Source: Paramecium sonneborni (Eukaryota > Ciliophora > Oligohymenophorea > Peniculida > Parameciidae). From it: a stretch of DNA of 64,000 nt. The position numbers and the translations under genes are program-made. Within the stretch, counting starts at the first letter, position 1; each line of letters starts with the position of its first letter. Below, one piece after another: positions 36,056 to 46,114 of this stretch. The stretch spans positions 357,943-421,942 of the forward strand of contig CAJJDN010000042.1 in assembly GCA_905182985.1 (NCBI GenBank). The letters are read 5' to 3'. The notes under the pieces were generated by a model. The model was not told the DNA's origin. It worked only from the letters and a program-made list of their open reading frames with translations, and did not search any database.

Positions 36056-37184
36056 TCAATAATTTAAAGTTATCTAATCATTTCTCGCCCAAAACTCAGG
36101 TTAACTTATTAAATTCATAGCTTTTTCAATTGATAATAATTAATTATTATATTCTTAAGTTAATTTAGCCTTCCATTTTTCTTCAATTTAATTTCCATTA
36201 ATTATATATTCTTTTTCCTTTTTATAAAACTCTTAATCTTTTTTATTAGATTCAATATCATCTTTAATTTATCTTATTTTTTCTTCTGTAACTGATAAAT
36301 TGTATATTAATTCTGCAATATCCCTCTTAAATATTAATAGTTCTCCATCTAATTAATGTTTTTAATCTTCATATTCTTTTTATTATTCAGCATCATATGC
36401 AATATCAGAATTTTTGTGATCAATAAATTATTTTCTTAAATTATTAAAAGCTTCTAGAATCTAAAATTTATGATGAATTTATATTATATACATATTTTTG
36501 AACTCTTGTATCAGTGTATTTTGCCTATTCTGTTGTTTCTAATAACTCTTTCATATCAATTCCTCCTATCAACATAGTAGCAGCAAAGATCTACCTTGTA
36601 ATAATTTTGATTCTATCGACTTAAATAAATTATTCATTAGCAAAAATTCCCTAAAGTAAAGCAATACACATATCAACTTGTGCTACCATATGTTCATATT
36701 AAGATACTAAAAAATTAATATTTTTATTTACAAGTATCTAAAAACTTTTCATTTTATTTTTATCTTGTGAATGTTAAATATTCTAGTTATTTTCTATTCT
36801 CTTTCACATTTGAATCTAAATTTTCCAATCTTTTATTAATATTTATTATTTAGTTTTGCATTTAAGAATCTAAATAATCTATATTTCTTGCAATAAATGT
36901 AACTGTTTCATCTATTCCTAAATCTAATTTTTCATTTTTGCTAAAATAAACATTAATTGCTTTATCACTAGCAAATTCATGATCATGTTTCAAATCCTTT
37001 ACTTATTCTGTCTAATTAAATTTAATAACTATTTCAATACAACTGAATTTAAAACATCTGCTAACTCTTTTAAAGCTGAATCACCTGAAAATGCCAATTA
37101 ACTTAAACTCCATGTAATCTTACCCCAACTTGTTTTCTTATCTATTTCATTATTATCTATTTACTTTTAGTTCCTCCACTCCAT
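36056..37184 (-). CDS. unknown 347-residue coiled-coil protein
   Basis: Introns at 37012-37040 (29 nt), 36707-36731 (25 nt) and 36461-36491 (31 nt) give an intact 347-residue frame. The N-terminus (MEWRNQKQIDNNEID, then TSWGKITWSLSQLAFSGDSA) has conserved-looking tryptophans; the middle (NINKRLENLDSNVKENRKQL) and the C-terminal third (KDDIESNKKDQEFYKKEKEY) are coiled-coil; the central part FAATMLIGGIDMKELLE is hydrophobic but short. The end PEFWARNDQITLNY is distinctive. I do not recognise the family. Confidence 0.6.
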
Positions 37185-37571
37185 CTTATCTATTAATATT
37201 AACACAATTTATAGTCCATAGTAGCATTATAAGAACAAGTTCCGTTTTTTAGGTTTTCATAAAATATAATTATTCTTAACAAATTAATATTTATATTAAA
37301 ATAATAATTAATAATATATATATTTCATTCATTATTCATATATATATATATTTATTAATCAACTCATAATAAAAAATTTGTTAAATAGCTATTTTTTATT
37401 AGTTTATTCCTATACAATTAATTTTCTTTTTCATTATATTTAACACACAAAACGATTCTCTTAATTATCATATATAATATTTTCAATTTTATAATTATTT
37501 CTTTTGAGAATCTGATTTTTAATTATTTAAAATTTACTAATAAATATAAAAAATTAAATTTGATACCAAAA
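37185..37571. other. AT-rich divergent spacer
   Basis: 387 nt between the divergent starts of two genes, including a (TA)n stretch near 37340-37360 and no frame or RNA structure I can support. It presumably holds both promoters. Confidence 0.45.
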
Positions 37572-39107
37572 ATGTAAAATAAAAAAAATGACATACCATT
37601 TCATAAATAGTAATCATACCCCAATATTAATCCCAAAAATAATCAATAGGTATATTGATCTATAATAAATCAAAAGGAGGAAATCTATTTAGAAGAATTA
37701 ATTACATATTCAAAAAAAGCAAATACAACTATATTTTTAAAAGAGTATTAATTGAATTAAGCAAAAAATATTTATTTCATAATTAGGATTTTATTAAAGG
37801 GGAAGGATGAATAAAAGTTATTTGAAACATATCCAGATTTAATCTTCTTATTAAGAAGAGGGCTTACTATATTATATTTGGATAATAATTACAGTATTTT
37901 GAGAAAAGGGCTTCCAAAATTTTATGATTTTTAGAGTGAAAAAGTAAAAAATGAAAATTAGTTTTTACGTAAAAACTAATTACATAAGGCATATTAGTCA
38001 TTAAAATAAAAAATTCCTGTTACTATTGTTTAATAACAATAAGAAAATGGAGATAATTTTTAAATTTCTTTTTCTTCCATATTATAAACATGGGTTATTT
38101 CATCAAAAAATGACTCTATATTTTGTAAGAATTATGAAGACTATTTATAAAATTGTCCTAATAAGGATATAGATTACCAAGAAAATTTTCCTTGGTTGAT
38201 TGCTAAAATTTGGTTTTCTTAAATGATTGATAAAAATGTAGAATAATTATAAAAAGATTTAACAGATTTTACATTTGTTGGAGAATTTGTTCATAATTCT
38301 TTTTTTATTCATATTATTGAATACTAATAACCTGCCTTAATATTTTTTGCATTAATAAATAATCATGTAATTTTGAATTATTTTTTTTGTAAAGAAATTT
38401 TTGTTGCCATACATAATAAGCAGAACATTTGGCGAATAAACATAATCTTCATTTTGTAAAAACAAAATATATACATGCAAATAAATAAACTATATTAGAT
38501 AATCACCTATACAGAATATATGTGAATATTAAATAAAGTCCTATGTCTATATCAGGAGAAGGTGTAGTTCTTTATTTGTTTAATGAATTTGAATGCTTGT
38601 CAATTAGTAAAATAAAAACTATAGAATGTATTATTTGATAAATATACGTAAGATGAATAGCATTAATTATTTAGAACAAAATTGATAACATTAATTTAAT
38701 AAAATTAAGAAACTAAATTAAGTTATGCAGATATTTATTAGTAAGAGGCCAATGATTTGAATTAATATAATGATAAAGAAATAACTAAATTTATTGAATT
38801 AAATACTTACATACTATTGAGTTTACAACAGTAAGATATTATTTATTTTAGTTATCTGATAAAAGTTAAATAGAAGGATATCTTTTATTAAGAATAAATA
38901 TACAAATTTTGTTCAAAATATTATATGTAATTTTATACCCAAATAGTTGAACTAACAAATTCTCATAATGTAAAAAATTATGAATTAGACAATATATTCA
39001 ATTACTTTGACTATTTGGGAAATCCTAATAAATGTCGACAAAAGGAGTAATAAAAAAAATCTCAAATGAAAATAGAGAGGAATTTAAAAGAATTAATATA
39101 ATATTGA
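37572..39107 (+). pseudogene. T4 RNA ligase 1-like nucleotidyltransferase, damaged active site and frame
   Basis: About 485 codons with introns at 37650-37676 (27 nt) and 38367-38394 (28 nt). Family signs: GLPKFYDFQSEK upstream of motif I, QENGDNFQIS at motif I, WVISSKND, FTFVGEFVH (motif III area), SGEGVVLYLF (motif IV) and SISKIKT (motif V), in the order of covalent-nucleotidyl RNA ligases. Motif I should begin with the nucleophile Lys (K-x-N-G or K-x-D-G); here the codon at 38040-38042 is TAA = Gln, one base from AAA. Two further one-base insertions (about 38395-38420 and 38615-38628) are needed to keep the motifs in one frame. I read it as a decaying ligase gene; sequence error cannot explain the Lys change easily. 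Confidence 0.6.
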
Positions 39108-39532
39108 TAGCAAGAGCTGTTCTTAATGGTTTTTTCACCCATATTATAATCAAACTCTAAATTGTTATTTTTCATAAATTTAATGATTTTTTTTATTATT
39201 TCTTCTTTCGACTAAATATAATTTCCTATTTTAAAAAATCGTTTATTGAATTAATAATAATAATAATAATAATAATGTGGGAAATAATACTAATTCTCAA
39301 TTTAGGTACAGGTTAGAGATCCCGTCTTTCTATTACAGGGTAGAAAGTCCTTAAATATGTTTCTAAATTTTTTTCCTCTATTTTAAACACTATGATAAAG
39401 TAACAAATAAAAGAAATATTGAATTTTTTATTCGAATCAACTACTAATAAATTAATAACTAATTTTTTGAGTTTATCCGAATTTCTTTGAAATTGGTATT
39501 ATCCCCTTAGAATTTTGAAACCTATTCCTTTA
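39108..39532. other. spacer with microsatellite and GC-richer hairpin
   Basis: 425 nt between the ligase-like gene and the next plus-strand gene. It contains a (TAA)n microsatellite at about 39250-39276, followed by a GC-richer patch with a hairpin (separate entry). The frame of the downstream gene is open back to a TGA at 39488-39490, preceded by more open codons from 39392. Confidence 0.45.
39326..39347. other. small hairpin in a GC-richer patch, candidate structured RNA or element
   Basis: A perfect 7-bp stem, CTTTCTA (39326-39332) and TAGAAAG (39341-39347), encloses an 8-nt loop TTACAGGG. The flanks 39304-39352 are much richer in G and C than any other spacer here. No tRNA, C/D-box or H/ACA-box pattern is evident on either strand. 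Confidence 0.35.
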
Positions 39533-41259
39533 ATGAGTATTAGTAAAAACTTTTTTTTAAAATACATCGAGCATATGTATGAAGGCATTCATTTGATAAA
39601 ATACACCATACCCTTTACTCCATATGAAAAAATTGTGATTAAATTTTTTAGATAAAATCTAGTAGACTCATGGAATATAGTTCCAATAGATAGATATTTT
39701 AATTCCTTAGCAATTCCAAAATCCCTTAACCTATTTAATTATAGAATTTTATTTATATCTTTAAAAGTATTCATTGTATTGTAGTTTCAATCAAAAGTAA
39801 AACTTGTTTTTGATATGATAGAATAAATGGTATTCATGTTGTTAAAAATTAATGAAGAAACTAAGTTATTTAAATATGTAATAAAATAAATTTTAGTAAA
39901 TCAATATTAACAATTCCCGTATTGTTGATGTTCACTCGATGTCTCACTATATTCTTAATAAAATTTTAGACTCTTGCGATCTATTAATATAGGATCATTA
40001 TATAGTCAACTCAATTCCTGCATATACAGGGTTCACAATATTAGTACAATTAAACAACTTGATTAAACTTTATATTGATATTCCACAGGAAATGTAGGTT
40101 AGTCAAGATATTGAGCCTATTCCTTCATTTAAGGATAATTATTCAGGGACAATTCAAATTCATGATAAAAAAAAAGATATAGAAAATATTTGTGAGAACT
40201 AAATTACAAGATCAACTAAATTTTTAAGATAATCATCTTATAGATTTAAATCTAATTCAGTTAGTATCATTTTAATGAATAAGTCAACTTAAAAAAAAAA
40301 TACTACTAAGAAATAAAGTATTGAAGTTGTTAAACTTCAAGAACCTGATTAATAAATTGATGAAAAGGAGCAATATTATAGATATCAACATGAAATAAAA
40401 TGCAAAATGCTTGAATAAATAGCTAAGTAAATATATTTGTTGTATATTTAGAAATGAAAAAAAATAAGAAGAAGAAAGGATGAAATAGAAAAATCAAATA
40501 GATTTTATGAAAAAATAATAAAACTATAGTAATTGTGGATATGATTATGATGGATCGATTTTACCTTACAATAAACCATTTATGAAAGTTAAACTTTATC
40601 ATTTGTAATCCAAAATTTTAAAAAAGAAATAGGAAAGGAAGAAAAAAAAAGATTTCAAAGATCAAATTGAAAGTGTATGTATTTAAAATTCAGCAAAAAT
40701 TGATATTTAATAAAGTGGTTAATAGAAGTTTGATGATAATTTAAAGCAAAGCTAAATTTATAGAGTGGAACCTAATTTTGGTCGTAATTTAAATGGATTT
40801 AGTAAGATTGAGAAACTTGACATATTGAGAACTGATTATTCATTAAGAATGACTAAAAAATAGTATTAAGAAACATAAGACATTGGATTTACAAAATCTT
40901 ATGTAAATCTGCATAAGTAACATACAATTTCTGAAAATTAGATTTCGTAAAATTATTAAATTGAAAATTTCAATAATTATCAAGTAAAGGTTGGATCTTA
41001 AAGAGAGGGAGAAATAAAATATCAATAATAATAAAATTATCAATTTCTTTTAACAGAGCCAGAGGTTGACAGGGAAATTAATTTAGAAAGTGACATAGAA
41101 GGTTAAAAAAAATTGATAAAAAAGAGTTAAAAGATATTATAAAATACTTAGCAATTAGTATCTTTTGTAAATGTTGAAGGAAAATTACCGACTCTAAGAA
41201 AATCTTTAAAAAATAGGAAAAGCGAGAAAATAGAAAGATCTCACACTCAACATAATTGA
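39533..41259 (+). CDS. unknown protein, two-part: helical N-half, basic C-half
   Basis: 560 residues with introns at 39878-39896 (19 nt, the shortest in the window) and 40427-40451 (25 nt). The N-half (MSISKNFFLKYIEHMYEG, VIKFFRQNLVDSWNIVPID, FNYRILFISLKVFIVLQFQS) is helical and hydrophobic. The C-half is basic and Gln-rich, with GYDYDGSILPYNKPFMKVKL, which resembles a Y-D-Y-x-G-x-I element I associate with conserved axonemal or protist-specific proteins, and it ends KLPTLRKSLKNRKSEKIE. The start is uncertain because the frame is open about 14 codons further up to a TGA. No firm family. Confidence 0.5.
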
Positions 41260-41450
41260 AAAAATTATTTTTATCATGTGATATTTATAATAATTCTGTA
41301 TTTTATTTAGATGTTTATAAGTCTTAAATTGTTAAATAATAATTAAACAGTTTGAAATAATTATTTTTTAGTTAAAAAGTTGATGATTTGATTTTATCTG
41401 AATGATAAACCAATTTAGAGATTTTAAAATAATGTAAATTAATAATAATA

Positions 41451-44065
41451 ATGGATTAATTAAATTCATGGGGTTATTGTAATCCAACAAATTGGGAAGA
41501 TAAATTGCCAAAACCTTATAAGTATTTAAGTTTATGATTAAGATAGATTCATAAACAAAATCTTAAATACGATGATACTTAATGAAGTGTATAATAAAGT
41601 TTTTGAGATTGAAAAATATCGTTCAGATCCAAATTATGAAGGTCAATTAAGAACACTTCCTCCTTAGGGTGTTTTTGATATACCTTAATTAAGTTGCATA
41701 AGTCGAGATAGTTCAAGCAATTTAGTTGCAGCAGGAGATACTTAAGGAAATTTAATGATATTAGATTTGAGTAAGAAACTAAGGATAGCTAAGAAAGAAA
41801 CAAATGGGAAAAGAATAATGAAAGTTTGTTTGAGTAGTAGAGATCAAGCGATAGATGATTATAAGAATGTTTGTGTGTAGAAAATAATAATAAATTTAGT
41901 ATTGGAGTTGTTTAGCATAATGATCCAGTTGTATCTATATATAGATTCAGACCATTAGAAAATAAATTGTTGCTTCATTATACAATTACATTATCAAAGG
42001 AGAAGAATGCAATAGGTGAATATCCAGTTGATGTAGACATAAGTTAATTTTCTTAATATATAACTGTTACATAATATAATGGAAGTGTAAAAGTATTTAG
42101 GATTCCAGATATAAAAATAGATTAACAATCTAATTCAAGTTAAATATCAAGCAATAGTGTTGGAACTTAAAGTCCTAGACACTTATAGAGTTTATAGAGT
42201 CAATTTAAGCCATCTCCTATAAAAGGGAAAGAATAATCAATTGTGGCTCAGGTACAATAATAGTAAGTTTAAACATCACCTATGGATATTGTATGTTCTG
42301 AATTGACAGATATGATCTATTATGTTAAATTTGATGGAATAAAGAAAACTCTTGATTATAATGGAATAATAGCTAAAATTAAATAGGATTTGATAGCACC
42401 AAAAGAAGCTCCACCTGAAGAGAAGGTTGATCCAAAAAAGAAGGGTGCACCTGCTCCTAAAAAAGCAGTAGAAGTTGCACCTGTAGCAGTTGTAGAAGAA
42501 ATACTATATGAAGAGAATGAAAATGGAACGACACCAAGTGATGAAGATTATCCAGAGTAAAAGTTTAGAGCAATGGTTGAATTTATTACTGAAAGATTTA
42601 GTATTCAAAATGGAAATAAAACATTTAATTCATATAAATAACATGAATGTATAACAGGAATTGTTGTTGGTTGGACTAATACAAAAAGACTTGAAATACA
42701 TCGTTTTACAAGTGCTAAAAGATCTGCACTACCAGAATATTTAAGTGCTTCTTTTGGATTACCATCTTAATAATTATTAAAGTAATAACCCACTATTACT
42801 GAAGTTCAAATTATTTATCCTTTGAATTGCATAGCTATGTCAAAATCTTCAGTATATTTGGCTGCTGGTTTAGTATAAGGAAGTGTTTTTGTCTATGATT
42901 TGATTTTAGAATAAGAAAGATTTTATTTAGATAAACATATGTATAATTGTACTTAAATATAATTTTGTGATGATCATAGATTGGTTTCATCATCATATGA
43001 TGGAGGGGTTAATATTTATGATTTAAAGGAAGGCAAATTGTTATGTAAGAGAACTCATCAATTTAGAAAAGGAACTAAAGTCAAAATGGAAGAATAAAAA
43101 TAAGGATTATGGAGAATTATTGGAATGAGTGTAAGTCATACTGGAATAGCAGCTGCTTTAGATGCCTAGCAAGAAGTTAGAATCTATGATGTTTGGCATG
43201 GTGAAAAAATTGCTAAGCTCACTCCTTAATAAGTTATGGATGATAAATTAAGATAATGGGTTAACAATAAAGCTTTAGTTTCATGTTATAAAAATGAAAT
43301 CTTAATCTCAGCTGACGTTCTCCAAGTTAATCAATATACAACTTTGCAAATTTTTAAAATATTTGATAATCTAGTTAATTTATTTCCTGGATTAGCCAAT
43401 ATTTATAGAAAAGGAATCGAAAAAGATAAAGTCATGAATCTTTTTGAAAAAATACCAAAAAATGAATTACAAAATCCATAATTTGATATTCCTAATCTTT
43501 AAGGAAATGGAAATAATTAATTAAAAATTCCTGGATAAGAACATCGCCCAAGTTAATAAAGAGGAAGTTAACAAAGAGGAAGTCAATTAAGAATTGGGTA
43601 TATTTTATATTAATAATTTTAAGATCATAACATGGTTCTCATAAAAGTGCCAAATTACCTCCTGCTGCACCTTCAAGCATAAAGGGAGGTCCTATCTCTC
43701 TCATTAATTCATTACATAAATCTAATCATTCAGATTAATAAGTTGATTTTAATTCCTCTTTCAAAAGTTATTAAGCTTCTTCAATGTCTCATAGACTTTC
43801 CAAACAAAATTCAAAATAAGCTATACTTACTAAAGAAATGCTTCATCCTGAATAATTCTTACTAGAAAAAGATAAAACTTCCATGCCTCTTTTAATAAAA
43901 GATGACACTAGTATGGTTGAACATTGTAGAAGTAGAAATTCTGAAAGATTAGTGAGAATTGAGAAGGTTAATAGTATGATCTAAAAAGTTGGATAACAAT
44001 TAGCTTAAGAAGAGGAAAAGAAGAAGCTTCAAGAGCGTCATCGTTAATTATCTTCTGCTAAATGA
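41451..44065 (+). CDS. WD-repeat protein, possibly WDR93-like ciliary protein
   Basis: 846 residues after introns at 41522-41546 (25 nt), 41877-41899 (23 nt) and 43598-43623 (26 nt). Beta-propeller blades are recognisable (SSNLVAAGDTQGNLMILDLS, YNGSVKVFRIPD, VYLAAGLVQGSVFVYDL, HRLVSSSYDGGVNIYDLKEG, GIAAALDAQQEVRIYDVWHG). Between the two halves is a charged Pro/Lys/Ala-rich linker (KKKGAPAPKKAVEVAPVAVV), and the C-terminus is Ser-rich then coiled-coil. This arrangement is reminiscent of WDR93-type ciliary WD proteins, an assignment from memory only. The stop TGA at 44063-44065 overlaps the ATG of the next gene. Confidence 0.65.
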
Positions 44066-44488
44066 TTAATTAATTATGTATTTGTTGTAATGAGCCCAAA
44101 AAATATAAATGTCCTAAATGCGAAATGCCTTATTGTAGTGCTCCATGCTTCAAGCTTCACAATTGCAAACCTATTCTAAAGAAACCATAAATATAAGATT
44201 AAGAACCATTTAAAAGTGACTATATTGATGAAGAATATAAATTATCTAAAGAGAAATTAGAAATACTCAGTATATAATATAAACCTATAATCAATAGAAA
44301 GAAGTACAAAAATCAGAAAATTTGTTTCTAACAAGCGTCTTTAAAAATTACTGATTCATATTGACAACAGCAAGTACAGATTTAAAGAATTAAACACTTG
44401 CATGTAAAATGATAAAGACTTTGAGGATTTTTGTACTTTAATGTTATCTGAAATGGGACATATTGATGAGAATGGGCAATTTAAATGA
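44062..44488 (+). CDS. ZNHIT3: ZNHIT3-like HIT zinc-finger protein
   Basis: 132 residues after a 28-nt intron at 44270-44297. The HIT-type zinc finger at 6-36 has all ligands: CICCNEPKKYKCPKC, then YCSAPCFKLHNC (C-x2-C ... C-x2-C ... C-x3-C ... H-x-x-C). The C-terminus (SNKRLQKLLIHIDNSKYRFK ... FEDFCTLMLSEMGHI) fits the ZNHIT3 family, a cofactor of box C/D snoRNP assembly. No Met lies between this ATG and the first zinc ligand, so the start at 44062 is required; it overlaps the preceding stop as ATGA. Confidence 0.82.
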
Positions 44489-44631
44489 TCAGCCATAAAA
44501 TATATTATTATAAAAAAAACTCATATTATTTTATCACACTCTATAATAATTCCATTGGAATAATCTAGTTTATAAACAAAAGTTTAAGAAATTCTTAAAT
44601 AAATAATAAAAACCATAATTTTTAGAGTCAA

Positions 44632-45498
44632 ATGATTCATTTTGTCGAAGTTGCTTTAATATGGGCATTACCAGCCATTTTAATTAACAAACTGATTTTC
44701 TATTTAGTTTATAAGATTGGAGGAAATCATGAATGTATAGTAGATGTAGCATACTCTATAAGTCATTTAGTTGCAGGAGTAGTGTACTTTATATTTTCAA
44801 CTATATCAGCTCCAGCAAAGATTGTAAAAATAATTTAAAATTTTAAGATCAATCTTGTTCTTGTTGCATTTTGGTCACTAAGACTTGGAGGATTCTTATG
44901 TGTGACAAGAGTAATAGCTGGATTTAAGGATGAAAGATATGATAATATTTTTAGTGAATACAATGCAGATAAATTCAAGAAAGATTTAATGGTTTTTGTG
45001 TAATTTATGTTCCAAGGATTAATTGTATTTGTCACTTCTATACCATTATATTTCTTGTTTCTAAATGATCTAACTTGGGAACCAGATAATTTTAATGGTT
45101 TGAATGTGATGAATTACATAGCCTTATCAATCATTCCTTTCAGTATTTGTTTAGAAGCTACTGCTGGTAAAAAAGTTAATAAATATTAAGATGTATAATT
45201 GGAGAGGTTTAAGAAATTAAAACAACAAGGTTTAATACCAAAAGAAGAATTAATGGAAACTGGACTTTGGAGAAAGAGTCGTCATCCAAATTTATTTTTT
45301 GATTTAGTTACTTGGTTCTGTTTTGCTTTAGGAGCAATTTGTGATGCAATAAGTGTTTGTGCATTAATAGGACCTATTGCTTTATTTTGTGTTATGGAAT
45401 TTCTCACTACTCCATTAACAGAAGCTCATATGAAAAAGAAAAGAGGAGAAGCATATGAATAGTATGTTTCTCGAACAAATAAATACTTGGTTATGTGA
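44632..45498 (+). CDS. DUF1295/steroid-5-alpha-reductase-like membrane protein
   Basis: An intronless 288-residue frame with about six hydrophobic spans. The C-terminal ETGLWRKSRHPNLFFD is the hallmark of DUF1295 and related isoprenylcysteine/steroid reductase-like proteins (L-W-x-x-S-R-H-P-N-Y/L-x-x-E/D), followed by MEFLTTPLTEAHMKKKRG and EAYEQYVSRTNKYLVM, the typical end. SLRLGGFLCVTRV earlier is also family-like. A lipid- or isoprenoid-modifying reductase or methyltransferase-like role in the ER is the usual inference; the substrate is unknown. Confidence 0.82.
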
Positions 45499-45525
45499 TG
45501 ATCTTGATTTCTTGTATTATAATTA

Positions 45526-46023
45526 TCAAAAAAAACTAAGTTAATCTTTAGGGAATGGGGTTTTAGTTGTTCTTATGATTTCACTTTTAGGATCTCCAGT
45601 TGTGATTGGATTTCTGGATAAATTATCTCTTGAATGAAGATCTGAAGTCTTTAATTATTGTTTGTAAACTAAATCTGAATTTTAACCTGGTTCAGCAACT
45701 TTGATACAATGAGGTTTGAAAACCTATTCTTTTCGATTTTCTGAGAACTAAATTTTAGTACAATAATTATTTACATCAAAGACACTTGTAGCTTAATTAC
45801 TAAACTAAGTTGTTTTTACAGTAGGTTTATGAAGTGGAGGTCCATTAGTAATTAAACTAGTTACTTAAAATAGTGGTGTTGCTAATCTTTCATTTTATTT
45901 ATTCGCGCATTTTTCTTTTGCTGCTTAATATAGCATAATATCATTTTCCTTAAGAGGTTTATCAACTTAGTTCACTTATTGATTATTAAAACTCTAAGGA
46001 GTAGAAGCTTTAAATTAATTCAT
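45526..46023 (-). CDS. unknown 165-residue protein
   Basis: Intronless frame from ATG 46021-46023 to TGA 45526-45528. Gln/Asn/Ser/Thr-rich N-terminus, then NERLATPLFQVTSLITNGPP, a possible zinc-independent core NNYCTKIQFSENRKEQVFKPHC, and a basic Ser/Thr-rich C-terminus with DLHSRDNLSRNP and TTKTPFPKD. No domain or membrane span is recognised. It is convergent with the DUF1295 gene (27 nt apart) and divergent from the surface antigen, with 91 nt between the start codons. Confidence 0.5.
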
Positions 46024-46114
46024 TTTTTAAAAATTACTCTTATTATCCATTTTAGGTAGTTTGTTAATTAAATTATAAATAACTTCATATAAATATAAAA
46101 ATATTATAATATAC

